From the NCBI RefSeq assembly GCF_003286595.3, contig NZ_CP132985.1:2053297-2117296 (forward strand): a stretch of 64,000 bases of DNA. Reading direction: 5' to 3'. The stretch comes from Aerococcus mictus. GTDB lineage: Bacteria > Bacillota > Bacilli > Lactobacillales > Aerococcaceae. Positions 18,524-27,776 of this stretch are shown one piece after another. Made by a program: the position numbers and the translations under genes. Every line of letters starts with the position of its first letter. Position 1 is the stretch's first letter. The notes below the pieces were generated by a model, which was not told the origin of the DNA, did not search any database, and was given only the letters and a program-made list of their open reading frames with translations.

Positions 18524-21304
18524 TTAGCGCCGGGATTTATTATGCTTTCCTAGCCAAGCAAAGAGACAACCAACAAAGACTGCTCCGATTCCCAAAGCCA
18601 GCCAATCCTTAGTCTTATTGTCAAAGCCAGTAGGCGGTAATTCCGCTTTTTTATGAACTTGTTTTTGAGGGGCTAGGGATTTTTCAGTTGGCGTGGATGG
18701 ATTTACGCCAGGCCGGGATACTTTCGCTGGAGATTCTGGTCTCTTAGGTTGGTCCGGCGGCGTTACAGGTGGCGTCTCCGGCTTCTTGGGTTCATCCGGC
18801 GGCGTCACGGGTGGCGTCTCCGGCTTCTTGGGTTTATCCGGCGGCGTCACAGGTGGCGTTTCCGGCTTCTTGGGTTTATCCGGCGGCGTCACAGGTGGCG
18901 TCTCCGGCTTCTTGGGTTCATCTGGTGGGGTCACGGGTGGCGTCTCCGGCTTCTTGGGTTCATCCGGTGGGGTCACAGGTGGCGTCTCCGGCTTCTTGGG
19001 TTTATCTGGTGGGGTTTGGGGTTCCTCTGGAGGATAGGCTTGGTTAAGAATTTGGAAGCCATCCTTCATCGCCCCTTGGTAGGTCACCTTGAACCACTTG
19101 CCAGCGACTTGGATCGCACCCTGGTCTCCGCCAACCTCTTGAATACTGTAGTCGTAATTTTTGGGATTTTCTATCGATTCATAAACTGGTAAATTCTTAA
19201 ATGAACCGCTCCAGTGATTTTCTTTCGACAGCGCCAAGGTCTTGCCGGTGGCTTGACCGTCGCGGTAGAGTTCGACTTCAATCTTAGCAGCTGGCGCGGT
19301 TACGGCCTCCCCTTGGGCGTTTAACCAAGTCTTCGTCACTTTGATCTCTCGGCTTGGTGGCGTCATTAGGGTCCAGGAGGGGCTTTCTACATTAATAATT
19401 TCAACACCTTGACTGACATCGTTAGCATCCTTTTGCTTGATTTCCGTGCGATAACCATCTAAGGCTGCCTCTTCCACCCTATAATCAATGCGACTGCCGT
19501 CTGACTTGAATTTAGCCAGATTATCAAAGCTATGCTTCCAGTCGTTTTCTTGTGAAAGTTTGACTTCTTGAATCTTTTTACCATCTGCTATTAAGAAAAC
19601 GCTGACCTCTTTTAAGGCCTTGCCCTTCCAAAGCTTGGTGACTGGGATAGCGATTTTTTCTTCCACTTTTTGATTGCTAATGGATTTAATGGCCAACTTG
19701 TTATTCTTGTCGAAGTCTTCCGCCCCAATGGTTATGGGACTTGGATCCAATTGATAACCCGCCGGTGCTTGGCTTTCCGTCAGGGTGTAGTCATCTCTTA
19801 GCAGGTTCTTAATTACTATTTCCCCCGCTTGATTGGTTTCGTACTCACCAATAAGGGCTCCAGTACGGTTGCGAATCAGCTTAAATTTAGCGCCTGCTAA
19901 AGCTTTATTTGAGTCGGTCTTATCTAACTTACGAATCTTAAGCTGATAAAGATAGCCTTGGGCCTTCCCACCAGCAGAAAGATAGCGATAACGACTGAGG
20001 CCTTCTTCATTTGAAATCCCATCACCGGTCAGTCGCACGTAATTGTTAATGACTTCGCCATCAAGGGCTTGGTAGCCAATGCGAGCCCGGTAGGTAATCA
20101 TTAATCCTTCTTCAGCGCTTAAGTGTCCAAAGTGAATCTTGAAATTTTGACCATTTTCTCCCCAAATAATGTCCACTTGCGAAGTCACATTGACACCATG
20201 GTCAAAATCAAAATCACTCTTCTTATCGTTCCAGCGCCACTTGCCCTTATAGACACGCAAAGTGTCCTTGAGGTAGTCAACTTTTTCACTTTTCAGAGCA
20301 TCTGAAATAAGCCCATTATAAATGTCTTGTCCCTTGCGATTGACAGAGATACGGTACTGGATGATATTATCCCCTTGCCAGCTTTTCCAGGAATCTTTTT
20401 GTAAGGGATAATAGTGGGGTTTTATAGCCCCTTGCCAGCGGATTTTTCCCGCCAAGATCAGCTGATTCCCGACTTGAAAATTCAAAGGAATCTTTCTGGC
20501 TTTCTTCTCCTTGACATGGTCCACCCGGGTGGAGAAAAATAAAGTACCCTGGATGCCGGAATGCTTTTCGACATAGTCCGTGTAGGATAGGGTAATGGTT
20601 TTGTATTGAGGATTAACCGAAGCTCTAGCAACGACTGCTCCAGTAGAATCCTTGACCCCAAAACGACTAGGGGTTTCTTTAAAGACCAGGCCTTGAGGCA
20701 GCTGGATCGTGGTGATATCACCAGATTTAATGGTGTTATCCGGTAGCTCAAAGTCCATATTGACCTTAACCGTCATCCATTGGCGGACGCTATCCAAGTT
20801 CTGACCATTGCCCTTAGTTACTCTTACCCTTTTAATGATATTGTCATGGTGCTTAGACAGGCTTCTTTCTGCCACATCCACAGCCTGGTCCAGCAAGTCT
20901 TCTCCTGACTTTTCAGCCCTGACTTCTGGGTCAGCTGGCTCTTCCACCGGCTTTGAAGCTTGGTCTTTATCCCCACTAGCCTGGGTGGCCTTAGGAGAAT
21001 GGCTTTCTGCTCCAGTCGCTTTGATTGAACTTGTATTTTCCTTTAGAGTCGCTGGCTTTTGGTCGCCTCCTTCTTTCTTTTGACCAGCAACTTGACTCGT
21101 CGTGTCCTTCTCGCTAATTGAATTTACTTCTTTGTGAGTTTCAGGACTTGGAGTGACCTTGTCCTGACTATTTACCTCATTTATTGCCATAACTTCCTGA
21201 TTAGCAATGGGAGGTCCCAGCTCCTTAGCCTCTACTCGGGTCGGTATGAAACTGAAAATTAACATTGCTATTGCCAATAATAAAGCAGTAAATCCCTTCT
21301 TCAT
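18524..21304 (-). CDS. LPXTG-anchored Cna-type adhesin
   Basis: A 926-residue cell-wall surface protein. A Sec signal peptide covers residues 1 to about 26, then a Ser/Thr/Lys/Glu-rich stretch runs to about 140. An Ig-like adhesin region of SdrG/Cna-A type spans about 150-445. A SpaA-type domain (KLDKTDSNKALAGAKFKL ... TESQAPAGY) lies at about 451-530, and two Cna-B domains (VTKLWKG and VTKTWLN) start near 551 and 650. Their Lys, Glu and Asn positions suggest isopeptide crosslinks. A proline-rich 14-residue repeat spans about 767-850. The sorting signal is LPPTG near 888, then a membrane helix and a basic tail. The ligand is unknown. AAGGAGG precedes the ATG. Confidence 0.93.
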   Translation of the reverse strand: MKKGFTALLLAIAMLIFSFIPTRVEAKELGPPIANQEVMAINEVNSQDKVTPSPETHKEVNSISEKDTTSQVAGQKKEGGDQKPATLKENTSSIKATGAESHSPKATQASGDKDQASKPVEEPADPEVRAEKSGEDLLDQAVDVAERSLSKHHDNIIKRVRVTKGNGQNLDSVRQWMTVKVNMDFELPDNTIKSGDITTIQLPQGLVFKETPSRFGVKDSTGAVVARASVNPQYKTITLSYTDYVEKHSGIQGTLFFSTRVDHVKEKKARKIPLNFQVGNQLILAGKIRWQGAIKPHYYPLQKDSWKSWQGDNIIQYRISVNRKGQDIYNGLISDALKSEKVDYLKDTLRVYKGKWRWNDKKSDFDFDHGVNVTSQVDIIWGENGQNFKIHFGHLSAEEGLMITYRARIGYQALDGEVINNYVRLTGDGISNEEGLSRYRYLSAGGKAQGYLYQLKIRKLDKTDSNKALAGAKFKLIRNRTGALIGEYETNQAGEIVIKNLLRDDYTLTESQAPAGYQLDPSPITIGAEDFDKNNKLAIKSISNQKVEEKIAIPVTKLWKGKALKEVSVFLIADGKKIQEVKLSQENDWKHSFDNLAKFKSDGSRIDYRVEEAALDGYRTEIKQKDANDVSQGVEIINVESPSWTLMTPPSREIKVTKTWLNAQGEAVTAPAAKIEVELYRDGQATGKTLALSKENHWSGSFKNLPVYESIENPKNYDYSIQEVGGDQGAIQVAGKWFKVTYQGAMKDGFQILNQAYPPEEPQTPPDKPKKPETPPVTPPDEPKKPETPPVTPPDEPKKPETPPVTPPDKPKKPETPPVTPPDKPKKPETPPVTPPDEPKKPETPPVTPPDQPKRPESPAKVSRPGVNPSTPTEKSLAPQKQVHKKAELPPTGFDNKTKDWLALGIGAVFVGCLFAWLGKHNKSRR
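18753..19004. repeat. Six tandem 42-bp repeats in the adhesin gene
   Basis: Six units of 42 bases encode the 14-residue block PPDxPKKPETPPVT, where x is K or E. A degenerate seventh unit (DQPKRPESP) follows towards the C-terminus. The units differ at only a few bases, so copy number is likely to vary between strains. The region forms the wall-spanning stalk. Because of the repeats the opposite strand is open in several frames; I do not regard those frames as genes. Confidence 0.9.
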
Positions 21305-21645
21305 TTTTCAACCCTCCTTAATCCATTTTTAAAGCAATCAAAAGGTCTTAAGCAAAAAGATAAGGGTTAATAAAACCAGGATATTACTAACCATTCTTGC
21401 CCAAGCTTTCCCGCTTTTGACTTAGGAAAAGGCATCATGATTCCAATCATTTCTGTTTTTTCACATTTATTTTAGCACGTTAACTAAATAAAAACTATTT
21501 AAAATTGAAAACGTTTTAAATAAGTTTATTTATTATTAATTATTGTTCGTAAACACAAAAAATCTGCTAAGACTTAAGTCATTCAATAAGTCTTAGCAGG
21601 TAGATAAGAAAGCTTCTATTAAAATTTGCTCTGGACACTTTTCTT
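21305..21645. promoter_or_regulatory. Adhesin upstream region with a cre-like site and the rsmG terminator
   Basis: No gene. A cre-like site TGAAAACGTTTTAA (21506-21519) has one mismatch to the CcpA consensus and lies about 200 bases upstream of the adhesin start. The rsmG terminator occupies 21556-21600. The rest is AT-rich, and I could not fix a promoter with confidence. Confidence 0.45.
21556..21600 (-). terminator. Terminator after rsmG
   Basis: On the minus strand CTGCTAAGACTT pairs perfectly with AAGTCTTAGCAG across a 13-base loop and runs into ATTTTTTG. Confidence 0.9.
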
Positions 21646-22365
21646 CTATTGGATGGGTTTCTTATTGGGCAAACCGGCCTTACGGGGGTATTTATTAGGA
21701 GTTTCTTTACGCTTTTCAATGACTAGGAGATGGCGTTCGCCGGCTTGACCAGGGAGTTCTAAGGCCAAGTCTTGGCTAAACTTGCCCCCTAAAGTCGCAA
21801 TGGCCTTCTTAGCATCAGCGATTTCTTCATCCGCCTTGGCTGCCTTCATGGCCACAAAAAGTCCGCCTTTTTTCACTAGGGGCAGGCAATACTCGCTTAA
21901 AACGCTCAAACGTGCGACTGCCCGGGCGGTGGCTAGGTCAAATTGCCCGCGGAAGGCCTTATTTTGACCAAAATCTTCCGCCCGGTCATGGTAGGCTGAA
22001 ACGCCTGCTAGTCCCAGTTCTTCCGTCACAGTTTCAATAAATTTGATCCGCTTGTTCAAGCTGTCAACAATGCTGACCTGTAATTGAGGGAAGGCAATCT
22101 TGAGCGGGATGCTAGGAAAACCTGCTCCCGATCCCACGTCAACCAGCTTTTTACCCGTCAAATCGGTCTCCAAGCTAAAGGCCAGGGTCAGGGAATCATA
22201 AAAGTGTTTCAAATACACTTCATCGCGGTCGGTAATGGCGGTGAGGTTAATCTTTTCATTCCAGGAAACTAGCAGTTGGTAGTAGCTCTCAAATTGTTGC
22301 ATTTGTAAATCGGTCAGGTCAATCCCCTGCTCAACCAGGGCTGCCTTAAATTCTTCTGGGTTCAT
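21646..22365 (-). CDS. rsmG: 16S rRNA (guanine527-N7)-methyltransferase RsmG
   Basis: A 239-residue SAM-dependent methyltransferase that modifies G527 of 16S rRNA. The SAM motif [16 protein letters not shown] starts near residue 75. LNKRIKF and the conserved [11 protein letters not shown] segment follow. AAAGGAGG precedes the ATG. In most Firmicutes rsmG follows mnmG directly; here it is about 13 kb from mnmG but still on the same strand and in the same order relative to mnmE, mnmG and parA. Confidence 0.96.
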   Translation of the reverse strand: MNPEEFKAALVEQGIDLTDLQMQQFESYYQLLVSWNEKINLTAITDRDEVYLKHFYDSLTLAFSLETDLTGKKLVDVGSGAGFPSIPLKIAFPQLQVSIVDSLNKRIKFIETVTEELGLAGVSAYHDRAEDFGQNKAFRGQFDLATARAVARLSVLSEYCLPLVKKGGLFVAMKAAKADEEIADAKKAIATLGGKFSQDLALELPGQAGERHLLVIEKRKETPNKYPRKAGLPNKKPIQ

Positions 22366-22562
22366 GTCAAATCCTCCTTTGACTTTATCCCATTCATTAT
22401 AGCATAGGCAAGCTCGGTCTAGAAATCATCGCCAACGAGTCATTTTTGTTCTTCAAACTAAGATAACTTACCCTCCTAAAAGAAAAAACTTGCGCTCAGC
22501 CTCTCCTCATCTGCTAAGCTATATGAGTAAAGTAAAATTGCACGTGGAAAGGAGCCCTTAAC

Positions 22563-24344
22563 ATGGGACTGACTTATCTGGGTGAACTTTTTATCCTAAT
22601 GATGGAAAGGGTCGGTTTGATTGTTCTCTTAGCCGTCCTCTTAGTTCACTTCTCGTATTTCAAGAAATTACTGGTACAAAGAAATTCGCCCAAGCGGATG
22701 TTGTCTTTGATTATTTTGTTTGGCTTTTTTGCCATTCTCTCCAACTTAGTCGGGATTCAAATTACTTCAGAAGGCCTCAAGTATTCGGGCTTACTAACCC
22801 AGATCTCCCCCAATACCTCTATTGCCAACACCCGGTCCCTAGCCATTGGCGTGTCAGGATTTGTCGGTGGCCCCTGGGTGGGGAGTGCGGTTGGTCTGAT
22901 CGCTGGGGTTCATCGTTTCTTCCAAGGGAATGGGTCCAACGCCTTTTATATGCTGTCTTCGCCCCTGATTGGTTTTCTGGCCGGTTACGCGGGCAAGAAA
23001 TCTTCCTCCAGTAATGCCTACGCCCCCTTTATCAAGCCCATCAAAGGGTCCCTGGTGGCAGTGGGCTTAGAATGCATTCAACTCCTCTTTATCGGGATCT
23101 TCTCCCGGGAAGGTTGGCCCCTGGTCCAATTAATCGCCCTACCCATGATTCTCTTAAATAGTGTCGGAACCTTTATCTTCCTCTCAACCATTGTTAATAC
23201 CCTGATCCAGGAAGAACAGGCCCGGGCTGTCCAAACCCACGACGTCCTCGCCCTGACCATGCAGACCCTCCCCTACTTGCGGTCGGGTCTGGAAGGACTC
23301 AAAGGCGAAAAAGCCCAAGAACTGGCGACCATGATCAAGGCCTCCACCAAGGTTTCAGCCGTCTCTTTGACCAACCAAAGTAAGATCTTAGCCCATGTCG
23401 GGGCCGGGATCGACCATCACTTTCCCAGCCACGATGTGATTACTGAACTCTCCCGGGAGGTTATTGAGTCGGGGCAGATGCGGATTGCCCACAGTAAGAG
23501 CGAAATTGGCTGTACCCACCCTGATTGTCCCCTAGAAGCGGCCATTGTGGTGCCCTTGAAGTCTAACCAGCAAGTCCTCGGTTCCATGAAGCTCTACTTC
23601 ACTAACCCCAGCCAGCTCTCCTATGTGGAAGAACAACTCGCCCGGGGCCTAGGGGCAATTTTTTCCATGCAGCTGGAACTTGGGGAAGCCCAACTACAAA
23701 GTAAGTTGCTCCAAGATGCTGAGATTAAGTCCTTACAAGCCCAAGTCAACCCCCACTTTTTCTTTAATACCATTAATACAATCCTGGCGGTTATGCGCTT
23801 TGACCATGACCGGGCTCGGCAGTTACTGCTCCAATTGACCACTTATTTCCGCCACAACTTGCAAGCCAGCCGGCAAACCAAGATCCCAGCGGAAAAGGAA
23901 TTGGAACACCTCTATGCCTACCTGTCCTTGAATGACGCCCGTTTCCCTGACCGCTACCACATTGAACTCGACATGCCCGAGGCCCTTAACCAATACCTCC
24001 TGCCGCCCCTCTGTATCCAAGTCCTGGTGGAAAATGCTATCCGCCACGCCTTTCCCGATAAGAAGGACAATAACACTGTGGTGATTGAGATCAAGAAGCT
24101 GGACGACCAGCTGGAAATTGTAGTTGCAGATAATGGTGTAGGAATTGAGGAAGGCCAACTCCAACGCCTGGGTAAGGAAAGTGTTGAATCCAAGGAAGGA
24201 ACTGGGACAGCTTTAGAAAACCTAGCAAGGCGGATTGAGAACCTTTATGGCGACAAGGGCAGCTTTCAAGCCGCCAACCGCCCAACTGGTGGCGCTCGCT
24301 TTACCCTGACATTTCCCTTAGAATTAGCTAACAAGGAGGACTAA
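22563..24344 (+). CDS. lytS: Sensor histidine kinase LytS
   Basis: A 593-residue membrane kinase. An N-terminal 5TM-LYT sensor of about six hydrophobic segments is followed by a GAF-like domain (about 230-370), then a His-kinase domain with QVNPHFFFNTIN, the phosphoacceptor being His near 398, and an HATPase domain (NAIRHAFPDK, ADNGVGI). This is the classic LytS layout that senses membrane potential and, with LytT/LytR, controls lrgAB. GGAAAGGAG precedes the ATG. It is followed two bases later by its response regulator, then lrgAB. Confidence 0.95.
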   Translation: MGLTYLGELFILMMERVGLIVLLAVLLVHFSYFKKLLVQRNSPKRMLSLIILFGFFAILSNLVGIQITSEGLKYSGLLTQISPNTSIANTRSLAIGVSGFVGGPWVGSAVGLIAGVHRFFQGNGSNAFYMLSSPLIGFLAGYAGKKSSSSNAYAPFIKPIKGSLVAVGLECIQLLFIGIFSREGWPLVQLIALPMILLNSVGTFIFLSTIVNTLIQEEQARAVQTHDVLALTMQTLPYLRSGLEGLKGEKAQELATMIKASTKVSAVSLTNQSKILAHVGAGIDHHFPSHDVITELSREVIESGQMRIAHSKSEIGCTHPDCPLEAAIVVPLKSNQQVLGSMKLYFTNPSQLSYVEEQLARGLGAIFSMQLELGEAQLQSKLLQDAEIKSLQAQVNPHFFFNTINTILAVMRFDHDRARQLLLQLTTYFRHNLQASRQTKIPAEKELEHLYAYLSLNDARFPDRYHIELDMPEALNQYLLPPLCIQVLVENAIRHAFPDKKDNNTVVIEIKKLDDQLEIVVADNGVGIEEGQLQRLGKESVESKEGTGTALENLARRIENLYGDKGSFQAANRPTGGARFTLTFPLELANKED

Positions 24345-24346
24345 AG

Positions 24347-25078
24347 ATGAAAGTTTTGATTGTTGATGACGAACAAATGGCGCGCCAAGAGCTGGCTTAC
24401 TTGGTCAAGGAACACGACCAGGTTAGCCAGGTGAAAACCGCCGACAGCATTGACCAAGCCATCACCATGATGTTGGATGAGAAACCTGATATTCTCTTTC
24501 TAGACATCCACCTCGAGGGCGAAACCGGCTTTGACCTGGCAAAGAAACTCAAGGCCGTCCACAACCCACCCTATCTCATCTTTGCCACCGCCTATGACCA
24601 ATACGCCCTAGAGGCCTTTGAAGCCAATGCCAATGACTATATCTTAAAACCCTTTGAAGAGTCTAAGATCCATGCGGCAATCGACAAATACTACCAAAGC
24701 CTGGAGCGGGCCAGTGGCCAAGTCGACCAAGACCAAGAAAGTAAGCGCCATGAGGCTATCCCTATCCAAAGTAATGACCGGGTCTACCTCCTTCGTCCAG
24801 AAGAAATCTTCCTGGTTTCGGTCCAAGGTCACACCCTCAGTATCGAAAGCTATGACAAGACCTATGAAATGGCGGGGAGTTTGAGTGCCATTGAGAAGAA
24901 ATTACCCAAGGACCTCTTTTTAAGAACCCACCGCTCCTACCTAATTAATATCGACCAGATCCAAGAAATCCAACCCTGGTTCAACCAGACCTACCAAGTC
25001 ACCTTGAGAAACGGCAGTAAGGTGCCTGTTTCTAGGTCCTATCTCAAAGATTTCAAAGACCGCCTGCCCATCGAATAA
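24347..25078 (+). CDS. lytT: LytTR response regulator LytT (LytR)
   Basis: A 243-residue regulator. The receiver domain has the phosphoacceptor Asp in FLDIHLEG near residue 53 and the conserved Lys in YILKPF. The C-terminal LytTR DNA-binding domain includes FLRTHRSYLINIDQI and the end segment KVPVSRSYLK. It is paired with LytS, and its expected target is lrgAB directly downstream. AGGAGG precedes the ATG. Confidence 0.95.
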   Translation: MKVLIVDDEQMARQELAYLVKEHDQVSQVKTADSIDQAITMMLDEKPDILFLDIHLEGETGFDLAKKLKAVHNPPYLIFATAYDQYALEAFEANANDYILKPFEESKIHAAIDKYYQSLERASGQVDQDQESKRHEAIPIQSNDRVYLLRPEEIFLVSVQGHTLSIESYDKTYEMAGSLSAIEKKLPKDLFLRTHRSYLINIDQIQEIQPWFNQTYQVTLRNGSKVPVSRSYLKDFKDRLPIE

Positions 25079-25082
25079 ATGA

Positions 25083-25107
25083 GGCCCTGTATTTAATGTC
25101 CAGGGCC
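25083..25107 (+). promoter_or_regulatory. Hairpin between lytT and lrgA
   Basis: GGCCCTG pairs perfectly with CAGGGCC across 11 bases just after the lytT stop. There is no T-run, so it may be a weak terminator or processing site separating lytST from lrgAB. Confidence 0.4.
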
Positions 25108-25233
25108 ATGTAAGTTATGTTCCAATCCTCGCATCTTATGAATAAAACCGCTTCCATCCTTGTTATTAGGCTAAACTATGATTGTCAGATAAATGAAGAG
25201 TTAAAAAATAACAAACAAAGGGAGCGATTCATA

Positions 25234-25683
25234 ATGGAAAAGAAACAAACAGAAAAACAAGAGGTTAAACAAGCGAACTTTCTAACTCAAGCGGGGATCT
25301 TCGCAGTGATTATGCTGATTTCAGGCTATCTCTCTAAACTATCCCCCATCCCCATGCCAGCTTCAGTGATTGGTCTAATCTTACTTTTCGCCAGTCTCTG
25401 CTTAGGCATTGTCAAACTGGAACAAGTGGAAAGCTTATCACAAAAATTGATTTCGATTCTTTCCTTCCTCTTCGTCCCCTCCGGAATTTCCTTAATGAAT
25501 TCTCTTGGGATCATGGCCACATCCGGCGTACAAATTGTTTTCTTGGTCATCTTCTGGACCATCATGGCTATGGTATTCATCGGTTACATCGGTGAAGGCA
25601 TTGAATGGGTACGTAAGAAAGTATCCAGCTCACAAGAAAGCAGCGAAAGTTCTTACTCATACAGTAACAATGTCAGCCACTAG
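25234..25683 (+). CDS. lrgA: Holin-like protein LrgA
   Basis: About 149 residues: a CidA/LrgA family membrane protein with four hydrophobic segments, a charged Lys/Glu-rich N-terminus and a Ser-rich C-terminal tail. LSKLSPIPMPASVIGLILLF is the family core. With LrgB it tunes autolysis and pyruvate transport in Gram-positives. The frame opens at 25117, but the ATG at 25234 follows GGGAG, giving the normal family N-terminus. It is followed by lrgB after about 50 bases. Confidence 0.93.
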   Translation: MEKKQTEKQEVKQANFLTQAGIFAVIMLISGYLSKLSPIPMPASVIGLILLFASLCLGIVKLEQVESLSQKLISILSFLFVPSGISLMNSLGIMATSGVQIVFLVIFWTIMAMVFIGYIGEGIEWVRKKVSSSQESSESSYSYSNNVSH

Positions 25684-25735
25684 GGCGCAGTTGTTCGATC
25701 AGTAAGCAGTCAAGAGAAGAAGGAGCGTTCATCAC

Positions 25736-26419
25736 ATGTCAGCTTATTTAGGAATTGTTATTTCATTTGTTGCCTTTGGGATTGGGACTTGGTTATACAA
25801 CCGTTTTAACCATTTCTTCCTCTTCACCCCACTCTTTGTCGCTATGATTTTAGGAATCGGTTTCTTAGTCGTCACCGGAATTCCTTATGAAGCTTATCAA
25901 CCCGGTGGAAAGGTGATCATGTTCTTCCTTGAACCAGCCACCATCGCCTTTGCCATCCCACTCTATAAGCAAAGAAAACTACTCGTTAAATATTGGAAAC
26001 AAATCGCTATCATGCTTGTCGGCGGCATGGCCCTTTCCTTGGTATCTCTGGGTATCATGGCTAAGTTAATCCATATGGATAACTCTATTATTGCCGCCCT
26101 CTTACCTCAACCAGCCACCACCGCTATCGCCCTACCGATCGCAGAATCCTTAGGCGGTATCTCCTCCATCACTGCAGCAGCCGTGATCTTTAACGCCGTG
26201 ATCGTTTCTGCAGTCGGTAAAGGCCTACTCGAATGGCTCCATATCGAAGATCCTGTTGCCCGTGGTCTCGCCTTAGGGACAGCCGGACACACCATCGGAG
26301 CAGCCGTTGGTTTAGAAATGGGTGAAACCGAAGGCGCGATGGCTTCCGTTGCCATGGTCGTAGTCAGTGTCTTGACCGTCTTCGTTGTCCCCATGATCGC
26401 ACCACTCTTTGGTATCTAA
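25736..26419 (+). CDS. lrgB: Antiholin-like protein LrgB
   Basis: A 227-residue CidB/LrgB family membrane protein with many hydrophobic segments. FLEPATIAFAIPLY, LPQPATTAIALPIAESLGG and GTAGHTIGAAVGLEMGETEGAMAS are family signatures. It is the last gene of the lytST-lrgAB module and has a strong terminator behind it. GAAGGAG precedes the ATG. Confidence 0.95.
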   Translation: MSAYLGIVISFVAFGIGTWLYNRFNHFFLFTPLFVAMILGIGFLVVTGIPYEAYQPGGKVIMFFLEPATIAFAIPLYKQRKLLVKYWKQIAIMLVGGMALSLVSLGIMAKLIHMDNSIIAALLPQPATTAIALPIAESLGGISSITAAAVIFNAVIVSAVGKGLLEWLHIEDPVARGLALGTAGHTIGAAVGLEMGETEGAMASVAMVVVSVLTVFVVPMIAPLFGI

Positions 26420-26445
26420 TCCCTACTTTAAAATACGCACCCTTC

Positions 26446-26483
26446 AAAAAATCACTCTAGAATGTGCTCTAGAGTGATTTTTT
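26446..26483. terminator. Bidirectional terminator after lrgB
   Basis: A perfect 16-base stem: AAAAAATCACTCTAGA, a six-base loop, and TCTAGAGTGATTTTTT. It also serves the converging minus-strand MFS gene. Confidence 0.93.
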
Positions 26484-26501
26484 CATGTCTACAATGAGTC
26501 G

Positions 26502-27656
26502 TTATTCATAATATTGTCTAAAGACCGTCACCACCAGGGCAGCTCCCAAGAAGAGGATCATAGCCACAAGCAGGTTAGCACCTAGACCTAAACCTTGGTA
26601 GAAGGAAGCCCCCATGACACTGGCCCCCATAATGGAGAGGTCAAAGACCGTGGTTTGAATCGACATGGCCACGTCATGGCCCTTGTCCACTTGGCGAATC
26701 ACCGAATTCTGTAAGAGCGAGGAAATCGGGCCAAAGCTCATCCCCCAAAGCACCATCGCCCCTAAGCCTAAAAGCGGATGGCCAGAAAGAGCCAGGAAGA
26801 CAAACATGGCAAGCGCTCCCGCTAAGAGGGCCCCTTGCATTAAATGCTTCAAGTGACTGTCAATAAAGCGGGCGACAATCCAAACCGCTAGGAGGGCACC
26901 GACCCCAAAGAAGATTTGAGAACTTTGCAGGGCTAGCCCCAAGCGTTCACTAATCAATTGAATATAGACATAGACACTATATTCAGCCATCACCATCAAG
27001 AAGACTACTAAGATAGCTACTCGGAAACCCGGTTTCTTCAAGACATCAGTCGGTTTGACCCGGCTGTCACTTGCTTGTCCCGGAATCGAGGGAAGAAGCC
27101 GCCAAGCCAATAAGCCTAAGACAAGAAAGGCTAGTGCAGTAGCTAAAAAGGCGATCCGCCAGCCAGCGATTTGACCTAAACGCGTCCACAGGGGCAATCC
27201 AAGCGAAATCCCAATCGGTGACCCCGCCAGAGCAATGGTCCCGGCCTTACCGCGGTTTTCACTGGACACCATGTCCATAGCATAAGGGCCCAACATGGAC
27301 CAAAATGTCCCGGCACTGGCCCCACCGATCAAACGTCCCATAAAGGCCAAGGGGAAGTTAGGGGCCAAGAAAACCAGGAAGTTCGACAAGGCAAAGCCGC
27401 AGGTTAACACGAGTAAGAGGGGCCGGCGGTTGAACTTGGTCACCACCTGGGTCATCGGAATCGCTAAGAGCCCAGCGGGTAAGGCATAGCCTCCCACCAA
27501 GTAAGACACCGTCCCATAATCAACTCCCAGGTCATCCCCCATTTGCACTAAGAGGCCGGAAGGTAATAATTCCGAAATAATAGCTAATAAAACTAGGCCC
27601 AGCATCACCATCAAGGGCAGCCAGGGCAAGCCTTGCTGTTCTGTATCTGTTTTCAT
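26502..27656 (-). CDS. MFS efflux transporter (AraJ/YdhP-like)
   Basis: About 384 residues in 12 hydrophobic segments, a major facilitator of the drug:H+ antiporter-1 type. The segments GYALPAGLLAIPMTQVVTKFNRRPLL and GRLIGGASAGTFWSMLGPYAMDM carry the MFS A-like and C-like motifs. The frame opens at 27686; the ATG at 27656 has AAAGG at fair spacing and gives the usual short cytoplasmic N-terminus. The substrate is unknown. It is isolated between two terminators. Confidence 0.85.
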   Translation of the reverse strand: MKTDTEQQGLPWLPLMVMLGLVLLAIISELLPSGLLVQMGDDLGVDYGTVSYLVGGYALPAGLLAIPMTQVVTKFNRRPLLLVLTCGFALSNFLVFLAPNFPLAFMGRLIGGASAGTFWSMLGPYAMDMVSSENRGKAGTIALAGSPIGISLGLPLWTRLGQIAGWRIAFLATALAFLVLGLLAWRLLPSIPGQASDSRVKPTDVLKKPGFRVAILVVFLMVMAEYSVYVYIQLISERLGLALQSSQIFFGVGALLAVWIVARFIDSHLKHLMQGALLAGALAMFVFLALSGHPLLGLGAMVLWGMSFGPISSLLQNSVIRQVDKGHDVAMSIQTTVFDLSIMGASVMGASFYQGLGLGANLLVAMILFLGAALVVTVFRQYYE

Positions 27657-27687
27657 CAATTCACAACCTTTCTCAATCTTTTCCAAT

Positions 27688-27715
27688 AAAAAATCCTGCC
27701 GCCCGCATGCAGGAT
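27688..27715 (-). terminator. Terminator after the transglutaminase-like lipoprotein gene
   Basis: On the minus strand ATCCTGC pairs with GCAGGAT across nine bases and is followed by six T. Confidence 0.85.
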
Positions 27716-27776
27716 CTTAACAAAAAAGTAGGGCAAGAGCGTGCAAGAAAAGCCCTCTCTCGTCCCTAATAATCGC

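Noticed and set aside
18693..19192. Long open frames (92-147 codons) on the plus strand over the adhesin gene
   Set aside because: They arise from the 42-bp repeats read antisense (GGVTGGVSGFLG-type low complexity), with no ribosome site, and they lie entirely within a well-supported gene.
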